Below are positions 42,201 through 49,997 of a stretch of DNA of 64,000 nt, one piece after another. How positions within the stretch are numbered: position 1 is the first letter of the stretch; every line of letters starts with the position of its first letter. A program made the position numbers and the translations under genes. Source of the DNA: Winogradskyella undariae (GTDB taxonomy: Bacteria; Bacteroidota; Bacteroidia; Flavobacteriales; Flavobacteriaceae). The notes beneath the pieces were generated by a model that saw nothing but the letters and a program-made list of their open reading frames with translations, did not search any database and had not been told where the DNA came from. The stretch covers positions 1-64,000 of the forward strand of contig NZ_JABTEL010000012.1 of NCBI RefSeq assembly GCF_013285155.1, given 5' to 3'.

Positions 42201-42853
42201 GAAAGATTCAGACTTTTGCCTCTCGCATAAAAGAAAAGGAGTTAGATCGGTTATCTGATAGTGCTAGGAATTATTTTTCTAGAATGCAGGTGTCCGCTTC
42301 TAGGATGCAAAATTTGATACAAGATTTAATAGCTTATTCTAGAACTAATGCTCAGGTGAGCACTTTTGATATTTACAGTCTTGAAGCGATTATAGATGAT
42401 GCTAAAGAAACGCTAAGTGAAGAGTTGGAAGGAAAAGAGGTTTACTTTGAGCTAGAGAACATTTGTAATGTTAAGATTATTGTGGTGCAGTTTCAGCAGG
42501 TAATTTTAAACTTAATCAGTAATTCTATTAAGTTTGCTAAAGCTGATGTCCCCGTACATATTAAAATCAGTTGCGAGACCTTAAAAGGGGTGGCTACTGG
42601 TATTGCAGCTTTAAAACCACAGCGTACTTATTGCCATATCTGTTTCTCTGATAATGGTATTGGTTTTGAGCAGCACTACAACGAACGTATTTTTGAAGTT
42701 TTTCAGCGTTTGCACAGCAGGGAAGACTATTCTGGTACCGGTATTGGTCTGGCTATTGTAAAACGTATTATAGAAAACCATGAAGGTTTTATAAGTGCTA
42801 AAAGCAAGATGGGAGAAGGTGCTGTTTTTGATATTTATATTCCTGCACCTTAG
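39266..42853 (+). CDS. Seven-PAS sensor histidine kinase
   Basis: 1195 residues from ATG 39266; the frame opens 54 bp earlier within the receiver gene. No membrane segment, so cytoplasmic. Residues about 5-150 are an N-terminal PAS-like domain with the SLGAPETWPESLK motif. Six further PAS/PAC blocks follow, each starting with EESE-type linkers (about 165, 300, 425, 550, 680 and 805). HisKA has His972 in YISSHDLQEPLRKI; HATPase_c has NLISNSIKFAK, DNGIGFEQ and GTGIGLAIVKRI. It should autophosphorylate in response to small-molecule or light/redox cues bound by the PAS array; ligands unknown. Works with the receiver gene upstream. Confidence 0.93.
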   Translation: MSIKAEQFNFLEGGGTIGAHIRTKDWTTTSLGAPETWPESLKIMVRTMLDHPFGMCIAWGSSYTQIYNTGYLQLLDRTKYPDGLGRSIRDTLAEVWDLIGTLLDKAMKGEAARFSDFLLPLNQNGDVESCYFDLAFSPIKLVSGAVGGVLITIVDAPHKRQVEDEQKAHENELEFVLEASKLATYDYNPLTNRFTCNSRLKVWFGLPDKAELTLSDALNAVAKNDKERVSSAIKDVLEYRLGGNYDIEYAIINPLTSKETIVHARGRAWFNDHQVAYRLTGTLEDVTDRVVSRKKIEESERNLRLMILQAPVAISIFRESDYKVEIANKYALELWGKTAAEVLNISIFDAMPELISQGIKELLDAVSETGRRYATSEHPLQIKRKGILETIYINFSYEALYDSELNINGVMAIGYDVTSQVLARKKVEESEQNMRALVDSAPFPIGVFTGKEMRITLANQSIMDVWGKGNDVVGELFTNILPEVDNLPVFEQVQEVLRTGEPFHAKNEYADILTNGILKRGYFNYSFTPIVDADGQVHSVMNTAADVTELNEAKQKVEESEKRFRSSVMQAPLGIVVFRGPENVIEMANASYLQIVDKTETEFVGKPLFESLPEVEESIAPIIAAIYDTGNDFYGYEFPIGLTRKGKTKVSYFNFVYHPLKENNVITGIMVVATEVTATVKAKHLIEENEEKLKLVIEASELGIWDLNLRTQAMEASDRCYDILGFSNGNALTQERLISFVHPDDVDLREKAFEKAFISGVLHYQVRIIGEDQVLRWKDVKGKVFYDADNVPERMLGTVRDITEERNFHQQLLDREEKFRLLADSMPQFIWTSDPEGHLNYFNQSVFDFSGLTLEQIKKDGWLQMIHPDDRAENIRVWNETINLGKDFLLEHRFRKHDGEYRWQLSRAIPQKDADGVIKMWVGTSTDIQEQKESTTKLEKMVQQRTNELQQKNVDLEKMNKELQSFVYISSHDLQEPLRKIQTFASRIKEKELDRLSDSARNYFSRMQVSASRMQNLIQDLIAYSRTNAQVSTFDIYSLEAIIDDAKETLSEELEGKEVYFELENICNVKIIVVQFQQVILNLISNSIKFAKADVPVHIKISCETLKGVATGIAALKPQRTYCHICFSDNGIGFEQHYNERIFEVFQRLHSREDYSGTGIGLAIVKRIIENHEGFISAKSKMGEGAVFDIYIPAP

Positions 42854-43099
42854 TTATAGGATTATACATATTTATAGTATTACAAATGATTATAAAAATT
42901 CTAGGCTTCTGGTCTGTTTTTTTGAACCCAAAAATCATTTCAAAAAATATAATTCAAACTATTCTACGAATTAACTACATTTGCACTCGCAAAATTTCGT
43001 AACAACTTTCCTTTTATTAATAGGAGTAGAGACGTTATAGAAATTATAAATTTTACTAATAAGATTCCTGTTAAATAAAGGAATAAAAATATATTATCG

Positions 43100-44194
43100 A
43101 TGAAAGCAGGAATCGTAGGATTACCAAACGTAGGAAAATCAACCTTATTTAACTGTTTATCTAATGCTAAAGCGCAGAGTGCCAACTTTCCGTTTTGTAC
43201 AATAGAACCTAATATTGGTGTGGTAAATGTACCTGATCCTAGATTAGAGAAATTAGAAGAATTAGTTAATCCAGAGCGTGTTTTACCAGCAACTGTAGAG
43301 ATTGTTGATATTGCAGGTTTAGTAAAAGGAGCGAGTAAAGGTGAAGGTTTAGGAAATCAGTTCTTGGCTAATATTAGAGAAACCGATGCTATTTTACATG
43401 TATTACGTTGTTTTAATGACGATAATATTATTCATGTTGATGGTTCTGTAGATCCTATTAGAGATAAAGAAACTATTGATATGGAATTACAGTTGAAAGA
43501 TTTAGATACTGTAGATAAAAAATTAGATAAAGTAAAACGTGCTGCCAAAACAGGTAATAAAGAAGCGCAAAAAGAAGAAGCTGTTCTTCTTAAAATAAAA
43601 GAAAATTTAGAAGCAGGAGTTTCTATAAGAGCTTTAGAATTTTCGGAAGAAGATTATGAAGATTACGTTGTGCCTTCTCAATTTATTACAGATAAACCAG
43701 TAATGTATGTTTGTAATGTTGACGAAAGCGCTGCAACGACAGGAAATGCTTACGTAGATAAAGTGAAAGAAGCTGTAAAAAACGAAAACGCTGAGGTTTT
43801 AGTGTTGGCTGTTGGTACAGAAGCAGATATTAATGAGCTTGATGATTACGAAGAACGCCAAATGTTTTTATCTGATATTGGTTTAGATGAGCCAGGATCT
43901 GCTAAATTAATTCGTTCAGCTTACAAATTATTAAATCAGCAAACCTATTTTACAGCTGGTGTAAAAGAAGTAAGAGCTTGGACGGTAAATGTTGGTGCAA
44001 CAGGGCCACAGGCAGCAGGAGTTATTCATACCGATTTTGAAAAAGGTTTTATTAGAGCAGAAGTTATTGCTTACAATGATTTTGTAGAATTTGGAAGTGA
44101 AGCTAAAGTAAAAGAAGCAGGAAAAATGCGCGTAGAAGGAAAGAATTATGTTGTAAAAGATGGCGATGTAATGCATTTCTTATTTAATGTGTAA
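43100..44194 (+). CDS. ychF: Redox-regulated ATPase YchF
   Basis: 364 residues. OBG-family P-loop: [14 protein letters not shown] near 8-21, switch region [33 protein letters not shown] near 70, and the specificity motif (NxxE instead of NKxD, here VCNVDES near 207), which marks YchF as an ATPase. C-terminal TGS domain [19 protein letters not shown] and [14 protein letters not shown]. It associates with ribosomes and stress responses. A TACATTTG element upstream (42976-42983) fits its promoter. Monocistronic, with a terminator at 44247. Confidence 0.96.
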   Translation: MKAGIVGLPNVGKSTLFNCLSNAKAQSANFPFCTIEPNIGVVNVPDPRLEKLEELVNPERVLPATVEIVDIAGLVKGASKGEGLGNQFLANIRETDAILHVLRCFNDDNIIHVDGSVDPIRDKETIDMELQLKDLDTVDKKLDKVKRAAKTGNKEAQKEEAVLLKIKENLEAGVSIRALEFSEEDYEDYVVPSQFITDKPVMYVCNVDESAATTGNAYVDKVKEAVKNENAEVLVLAVGTEADINELDDYEERQMFLSDIGLDEPGSAKLIRSAYKLLNQQTYFTAGVKEVRAWTVNVGATGPQAAGVIHTDFEKGFIRAEVIAYNDFVEFGSEAKVKEAGKMRVEGKNYVVKDGDVMHFLFNV

Positions 44195-44246
44195 AAAGAG
44201 GCAATAGATTTATAGCCTATAGATTAAAAAACATAGAATATAGACT

Positions 44247-44278
44247 AAAAGCAAGATAAATTTTTATCTTGCTTTTTT
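44247..44278 (+). terminator. Terminator after ychF
   Basis: AAAAGCAAGATAAA and TTTATCTTGCTTTT form a long stem with a short loop and run of T, about 50 bp after the ychF stop. Confidence 0.9.
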
Positions 44279-44300
44279 ATTTAAATACCAAAAACTAATT

Positions 44301-45806
44301 ATGAGAAAGTTAATTGTTACTATTTTATTATTGTTTGTGAATATTATTGTTTTCGGACAAAATAATTATGAAAACATTATTACAGGCTCCGTTTTTAAGG
44401 ACGAAGTAAAATGGTCACGTGTGATTTTTTCAGAGAGTGATGGAAATGATGGTGTCGTATTGGTAAGAACAGTACAAAAAAAAGCTAGTAAGCCGGCAGA
44501 TTCATATTTAGTAGAGCATTATGGTGCTGATTTAAAATTAATTAAAAGATCAAAAATTGATAATGCCTCTAGTAACATAGTAATAGATAATGGTATAATT
44601 AATATTATTTTGTTTGATGAAAAGAATAAAGCAAGTGGTTATGAATTTAGTGTGTTATCTGCCCCAATAAGTTCTATGGATTTTAAAAAGAAGAGTTTAT
44701 GTTCCGTAGGGAAAGAAGAAAAACTAGGTGTTGCTTTATATGCTATGCCTAAATCATATGATCCAGCTGCTTTCGGAACTGTGTTTTTTTCAGAAAATAA
44801 AAATTTTATAGCTTTGAGTTTTGATATAAAAAATGATGATGTAGCAACTCATAAAATCGTTGTATTTAATAAGAAATTTGAAAAAGTAAAGGAGTATTTA
44901 TTTAAGAAAAACATTAAAGATGATTTTTTCGTTTTTCAAAATGTTAGCTTAAATGATATAGATGGTACTGTTTATTTATTAGGTAAGATTTTTGAGAATA
45001 ACTCTAGAGCGACTAAAAAAGATGATAAAATTAATTATCATTTTGAGTCCTATAAACTGAATGATAAAGATTATGAAACAATAGTTTTAAAAAACGATAA
45101 TAATTTAATTAAATCTTTAAATTCAGTTACCAAAAACAATAAACTATCGTACGTAGGTTTGTACGGAAAAAACAAAGAGAGTAAATCAAGTGGAGTTTGT
45201 CGTTATTTAATAAACATTGAAAAATTTGAGCTTTTAAATAGTAGTTTTAATAAGTTCTCAAATCAGTTTATAATAGATAAATATGGTAAAAGTTCAGATA
45301 AAGAGTTGAAAGATATTTTGTTGTCTAATGCTTATATGGAAGACAATGGGGATATTATAATTACAGGAGAAGAGTATTATGTTGAATATGGAAAGGATTA
45401 TCCAATATATTGTTTTGATGATATTATTTCAGCTAAAATTGATAATAAAGGCAAATTAATATGGGCTAGAAATATAAATAAAAATCAAAAAGCAGTTTTG
45501 CCATCATATACATCATATGTTTCTGTATATACAAACAACAAAATTTATTTCTTCTTTAATGCTTCTAGGAAAATAAAAGAATCTAAAAATGGAAGTGTTG
45601 AATTTTTAAAGTTTAAGAGTGATGATTCTGCTATCTATTCTGTTTCAATAGATGAAAATGGAAAAACAAATCATAAAAACATCTACCAAAATAAGGATTC
45701 AGATGTATTATTTCATTTTAATAATTTTGTAACAACTAAAGAGGATAATATAATATTATTTGGAAATTATGGAACAGAAAAACAATTAATTAAAATAGAA
45801 AAATAA
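44301..45806 (+). CDS. Secreted protein of unknown function
   Basis: 501 residues. Signal peptide to about 20 (IIVFGQ). The mature protein is beta-rich with repeated short strands (VILFDEKNKASGYEFSVLS, NKNFIALSFDIKNDDV, GTVYLLGKIFENNS, ENGDIIITGEEYYVEYGK), as in a propeller, but no blade consensus was identified. A Lys/Asn-rich composition is typical of this genome. There is no clear catalytic motif or C-terminal sorting domain. It is monocistronic between ychF and a REP-like region. Confidence 0.75.
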   Translation: MRKLIVTILLLFVNIIVFGQNNYENIITGSVFKDEVKWSRVIFSESDGNDGVVLVRTVQKKASKPADSYLVEHYGADLKLIKRSKIDNASSNIVIDNGIINIILFDEKNKASGYEFSVLSAPISSMDFKKKSLCSVGKEEKLGVALYAMPKSYDPAAFGTVFFSENKNFIALSFDIKNDDVATHKIVVFNKKFEKVKEYLFKKNIKDDFFVFQNVSLNDIDGTVYLLGKIFENNSRATKKDDKINYHFESYKLNDKDYETIVLKNDNNLIKSLNSVTKNNKLSYVGLYGKNKESKSSGVCRYLINIEKFELLNSSFNKFSNQFIIDKYGKSSDKELKDILLSNAYMEDNGDIIITGEEYYVEYGKDYPIYCFDDIISAKIDNKGKLIWARNINKNQKAVLPSYTSYVSVYTNNKIYFFFNASRKIKESKNGSVEFLKFKSDDSAIYSVSIDENGKTNHKNIYQNKDSDVLFHFNNFVTTKEDNIILFGNYGTEKQLIKIEK

Positions 45807-45956
45807 ATAAAAGTTTAAAAGTAAAGGTTCTGTTGTTTAACCTAACCATTGATTTTTAAAAAAATTCGAGTTATTTTATTAATACTATTTAATAAGAAGT
45901 TTTAGATAATTCCATTGACAAATATGTGATGGGATTAGGTGAAATACAGCTATTTT

Positions 45957-45987
45957 CATTGCGAGGACGAAGGACGTGGCAATCTCA
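45957..45987. repeat. REP-like palindromic element
   Basis: CATTGCGAGGACGAAGGACGTGGCAATCTCAT resembles the widespread interspersed repeat with a 'CATTGCGAG..CGAAG..GTGGCAATCTC' core. The ends ATTGC / GCAAT pair. It lies 14 bp before the SRPBCC gene and could form a hairpin in its leader. Only one copy is in the window. Confidence 0.6.
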
Positions 45988-46000
45988 TAATCATAGTTAA

Positions 46001-46456
46001 ATGCCAACACTAGAAATTAATACCATGATTAAAGCAGATTTAAAAACCTGTTTCGATTTAGCACGTAATATTGATTTTCATAAAGCGTCTATGGCACATT
46101 CAAGTGAAAAAGCTATTGCAGGCAAAACTTCAGGATTAATAGAGTTAGGAGAATCCGTAACTTGGGAAGCCACTCATTTTGGTGTCCAACAAAAATTAAC
46201 TTCAAAAATCACAGAATTTGAAAGTCCAAACTATTTTGTAGACGAAATGGTGTCTAGTGCATTTAAATCCTTTAAGCACCAACATATTTTTCAAATTGAA
46301 AAGAATAAGACATTAATGATTGATAGATTTTCTTTTGAATCTCCTTTTGGAGTTTTAGGGAGATTAGCAAACTTTCTTTTTTTAAAACAATACATGAAGA
46401 ATTTGCTAATGACAAGAAATGAATATTTAAGAATTAAAGCAGAAGAAATTTTTTAG
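46001..46456 (+). CDS. SRPBCC family protein (cell-division-inhibitor-like)
   Basis: 151 residues without signal. The START-like fold is visible: first strand LEINTMIKADLKTCFDLARN, helix, then SVTWEATHFGVQQKLTSKI, YFVDEMVSSAFKSFKHQHIF, the Asp-rich turn IDRFSFESPFG and a long C-terminal helix (RLANFLFLKQYMKNLLM). It binds hydrophobic ligands by family analogy; the ligand is unknown. The SRPBCC fold is supported by the strand/helix order and the length. Confidence 0.85.
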   Translation: MPTLEINTMIKADLKTCFDLARNIDFHKASMAHSSEKAIAGKTSGLIELGESVTWEATHFGVQQKLTSKITEFESPNYFVDEMVSSAFKSFKHQHIFQIEKNKTLMIDRFSFESPFGVLGRLANFLFLKQYMKNLLMTRNEYLRIKAEEIF

Positions 46457-46521
46457 TTTGAATATGGTAATTCCTGAATTTGAGATTGTAAGATTAATAG
46501 AAACCATTATAATTTCAGAAC

Positions 46522-47433
46522 ATGAAAGTTAGACAAACTTTTCTTTCTGGTATTATACTTGGTATCATTGGTATTGTGCTTTTTTCTTCAAAAGCAGTAC
46601 TTATAAAATTAGCTTATCAATATAACATTGATGCACTTAGTATGTTGCAGCTGAGAATGTTATTTTCTTTTCCGTTTTATATCGTTATTGCTTATTTATA
46701 CCGTAATGAAGAAAAAGAAGACATACAGCGACAAGATTATCTTTGGTTGATTTTTTTCGGGTTTGTTGGTTATTATTTAGCGAGTTATTTCGATTTTATA
46801 GGCTTAACTTATATAAAAGCTAGTTTAGAACGTATTATCCTTTTTATATATCCAACCATTGTATTGCTATTTAATAAATGGTTTTTAAAAAAGGTAATTA
46901 CAAATAAGCAGAAACTAGCTATTATAATTACTTATGTTGGTATTATAATCACATTTGCGAGTGAAGTTTCTGTTTCAGGAAGCGAGACTTATTTAGGAGG
47001 CCTTTTTGTGTTTTTAAGTGCTGTAACTTATGCGGCTTATTTAATGGGGAGTGGTTGGTTAATTCCGAAATTTGGTGTGATGCGTTTTACCGCTTATGCT
47101 ATGATTGTGTGTAGTATTTGTGTGTTTGTCCATTTTAGTATTTTTTCTGAGGTTGATATTTTTAGTTTCCCATGGCAAGTCTATGCTTTAGGACTGTGTA
47201 TTGCTATTTTTGCAACAGTGATTCCTTCATTTTTAGTCTCTATTTCCATAAAATTGATAAGTTCGTCTAATTTCGCCATCGTTGCAGGTATTGGACCAAT
47301 ATCTACCATAATACTCGCCGTCATTTTTTTAAATGAAAGCTTAACAACAATACAGATTATTGGAACTGTAGTTGTAATTTTAGGAATCTTATTAGTTTCA
47401 AAAAAGAAGCGAAAAAAGAAAAGACAAGACTAA
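46522..47433 (+). CDS. EamA/DMT-family transporter
   Basis: 303 residues, ten hydrophobic segments in two EamA repeats (about 8-150 and 155-295). Motifs KAVLIKLAYQYNIDALSMLQLRML and FVFLSAVTYAAYLMGSGWL, GLCIAIFATVIPSFLVSI near 235, and the end IQIIGTVVVILGILLVSKKKRKKK. Drug/metabolite transporters move amino acids, nucleotides or other small molecules; the substrate cannot be told from sequence. It lies 65 bp downstream of the SRPBCC gene on the same strand. Confidence 0.9.
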   Translation: MKVRQTFLSGIILGIIGIVLFSSKAVLIKLAYQYNIDALSMLQLRMLFSFPFYIVIAYLYRNEEKEDIQRQDYLWLIFFGFVGYYLASYFDFIGLTYIKASLERIILFIYPTIVLLFNKWFLKKVITNKQKLAIIITYVGIIITFASEVSVSGSETYLGGLFVFLSAVTYAAYLMGSGWLIPKFGVMRFTAYAMIVCSICVFVHFSIFSEVDIFSFPWQVYALGLCIAIFATVIPSFLVSISIKLISSSNFAIVAGIGPISTIILAVIFLNESLTTIQIIGTVVVILGILLVSKKKRKKKRQD

Positions 47434-47580
47434 ATATTTCTATTTAGAAGTTATGTTTTAAGAATATCAAGGTTCTCAACATTATCTATCATTATTGTTA
47501 ATTAATTTAGCCGCTGATTGTTTCATTTTTTAAGGTATAATCTTATATTTAGCCTTTCAACCTAACACTTACCTATTCCT

Positions 47581-49440
47581 ATGTCAGAACAGACAAATTA
47601 TACTGAAGATAACATACGCTCACTCGATTGGAAAGAACATATCCGAATGCGTCCTGGTATGTATATCGGTAAGTTAGGAGATGGGTCTTCTCCAGATGAC
47701 GGTATTTACATTTTACTTAAAGAAGTTCTAGATAACTCTATTGACGAGTTTGTTATGGGGGCTGGTAAAACCATTGAAATTTCTATTCAAGGAGAACGTG
47801 TTATTGTTCGCGATTATGGTCGTGGTATTCCTTTAGGAAAAGTGGTTGATGTTGTTTCTAAAATGAATACGGGGGGTAAGTACGATTCTAAAGCCTTTAA
47901 AAAATCAGTAGGTTTAAATGGTGTTGGTACCAAGGCTGTAAATGCGCTTTCTTCTTATTTTAGAGTAGAATCTACACGAGACAATAAATCGGCTTCAGCA
48001 GAATTTGCTCAAGGAAATCTTACAAATCAAGATCTTTTAGATGATACATCACGAAGAAAAGGGACTAAAGTATCTTTTATTCCAGATGAAATTATCTTTA
48101 AAAATTATAAGTATCGTAGCGAGTATGTCGTTAAGATGCTTAAATACTATGTATACCTTAATCCTGGATTAACCATTGTTTTTAATGGTGAAAAATTCCA
48201 TAGTGAAAACGGGCTAAAAGATTTACTTTCAGAAAACATAAAGGATACCGACATGTTGTATCCTATTATTCATCTTAGAGGTGAAGATATTGAAATTGCA
48301 ATTACGCATAGTAAAACACAATATAGTGAAGAGTACCATTCTTTTGTAAATGGACAAAACACAACACAAGGTGGTACACATTTAGCAGCTTACCGTGAAT
48401 CTATAGTTAAAACCATTAGAGAATTTTATGGTAAAAATTACGAAGCTTCAGATATTAGAAAATCAGTAGTTACAGCAATTGCTATTAAAGTAATGGAACC
48501 TGTTTTTGAAAGTCAGACAAAAACTAAATTAGGTTCTACAGATATGGGAGGCGAGTTGCCAACCGTAAGAACATATATTAACGACTATGTAAAACGTTAT
48601 TTAGATAACTATTTACACAAAAATCCAGATTCAGCTGAAAAATTACAACGTAAAATTCTTCAAGCAGAACGTGAGCGTAAGGAATTATCTGGAATTCGGA
48701 AATTAGCAAAAGATAGAGCAAAGAAAGCGAGTCTTCATAATAAGAAATTACGAGATTGCCGTGTGCATTTCGGAGATACTAAAAACGATCGCAATTTAGA
48801 AACTACTTTATTCATTACGGAGGGAGATTCTGCATCGGGTAGTATTACAAAATCTCGAGATGTAAATACGCAAGCTGTTTTTAGTTTAAAAGGAAAGCCT
48901 TTAAATTGTTATGGATTAAGTAAAAAGATTGTTTATGAAAATGAAGAATTTAATTTACTTCAAGCAGCTTTAAATATAGAAGAGTCTTTAGAAGATTTGC
49001 GTTATAACAATGTGGTGATTGCAACAGATGCCGATGTCGATGGGATGCACATTCGTTTATTGCTGATTACATTTTTTTTACAGTTTTTTCCTGAAGTTAT
49101 AAAAGATGGTCATTTGTATATTTTACAAACGCCATTATTTAGAGTCCGAAATAAAAAAGAAACCATCTATTGTTATTCTGAACAAGAACGACGTGATGCT
49201 ATGGAGAAATTAAAACCAAAACCAGAAATTACTCGATTTAAAGGTTTGGGTGAAATTTCGCCAGATGAGTTTGTACATTTTATAGGTGCGGATATTCGAT
49301 TAGATCCAGTAATGTTAGATAAGGATATGTCTATTGAAGATTTACTGTCTTTTTATATGGGTAAAAACACACCAACACGTCAAGAATTTATTATTGACAA
49401 TCTTAAAGTTGAATTAGATGTTATTGAAGAAGATTTGTAA
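47581..49440 (+). CDS. parE: DNA topoisomerase IV subunit B
   Basis: 619 residues. GHKL ATPase: [19 protein letters not shown] near 44, [23 protein letters not shown], and transducer residues QTKTKLG near 316. [18 protein letters not shown] near 410 and [12 protein letters not shown] near 480 with the Asp residues that bind Mg2+. C-terminal [13 protein letters not shown]. It powers ParC-mediated decatenation. Length and sequence fit the short Bacteroidota ParE rather than GyrB. parC follows after one small gene, so all three are probably in an operon. Confidence 0.95.
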   Translation: MSEQTNYTEDNIRSLDWKEHIRMRPGMYIGKLGDGSSPDDGIYILLKEVLDNSIDEFVMGAGKTIEISIQGERVIVRDYGRGIPLGKVVDVVSKMNTGGKYDSKAFKKSVGLNGVGTKAVNALSSYFRVESTRDNKSASAEFAQGNLTNQDLLDDTSRRKGTKVSFIPDEIIFKNYKYRSEYVVKMLKYYVYLNPGLTIVFNGEKFHSENGLKDLLSENIKDTDMLYPIIHLRGEDIEIAITHSKTQYSEEYHSFVNGQNTTQGGTHLAAYRESIVKTIREFYGKNYEASDIRKSVVTAIAIKVMEPVFESQTKTKLGSTDMGGELPTVRTYINDYVKRYLDNYLHKNPDSAEKLQRKILQAERERKELSGIRKLAKDRAKKASLHNKKLRDCRVHFGDTKNDRNLETTLFITEGDSASGSITKSRDVNTQAVFSLKGKPLNCYGLSKKIVYENEEFNLLQAALNIEESLEDLRYNNVVIATDADVDGMHIRLLLITFFLQFFPEVIKDGHLYILQTPLFRVRNKKETIYCYSEQERRDAMEKLKPKPEITRFKGLGEISPDEFVHFIGADIRLDPVMLDKDMSIEDLLSFYMGKNTPTRQEFIIDNLKVELDVIEEDL

Positions 49441-49523
49441 TTCTATTAAACATATTTTTTTGTTGAATTGCCTTGCTTCGAATTTAGAAAGCAAAATTAA
49501 AAATCAAAAGTGAATACTAAATA

Positions 49524-49997
49524 ATGAGAACAGATAACAGGGAAATAAAAAACACCATAATTTCTATCTATTTTATACTGTTAGTCATTGCGGTTTTGTT
49601 GGCAACAGTTTTTAGATCTTTTCGTTTGGTTGAAGGAGGTTCATTATATGTGTTATTAGGTTTGTTGGTCGCTGTAATTATTGTACATTTTGTAGCTCGT
49701 TTTTTTGAATATGATAGCGATGGCGCTAATGTAATTATTACAAATAGCGGATTGATTCTTAATGATCATTTTAATTACCGAGAAAATAAAGTTGAAGTTC
49801 CTAGAGAAAAATTAACAGGATATAAAATTAGTAATTATTATTTGTATAAGAATTTAACTATTTATACTACAGGTAGTAGCGGTAGTATTTCAAATGAAAG
49901 CTTTAATATAACACTTTTGAAACGTAAAAAAATTAGATACGTAAGACAGTCTTTAAAAAAGATTATAAAAGAAAATAAATCTCACAAATTAGGATAG
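49524..49997 (+). CDS. Small membrane protein between parE and parC (PH-like tail)
   Basis: 157 residues. Two hydrophobic helices (about 13-32 and 39-62: IISIYFILLVIAVLLAT and GSLYVLLGLLVAVIIVHFV), then a soluble, beta-rich part (ANVIITNSGLILNDHFNY ... LYKNLTIYTTGSSGSISNES) and a basic helical end (RQSLKKIIKENK), which resembles bacterial PH-like domains. The stop abuts the parC start directly (TAG/ATG), so co-translation is likely. Why a membrane protein should be placed between topoisomerase IV subunits is unknown; it may link chromosome separation to the membrane. Confidence 0.78.
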   Translation: MRTDNREIKNTIISIYFILLVIAVLLATVFRSFRLVEGGSLYVLLGLLVAVIIVHFVARFFEYDSDGANVIITNSGLILNDHFNYRENKVEVPREKLTGYKISNYYLYKNLTIYTTGSSGSISNESFNITLLKRKKIRYVRQSLKKIIKENKSHKLG

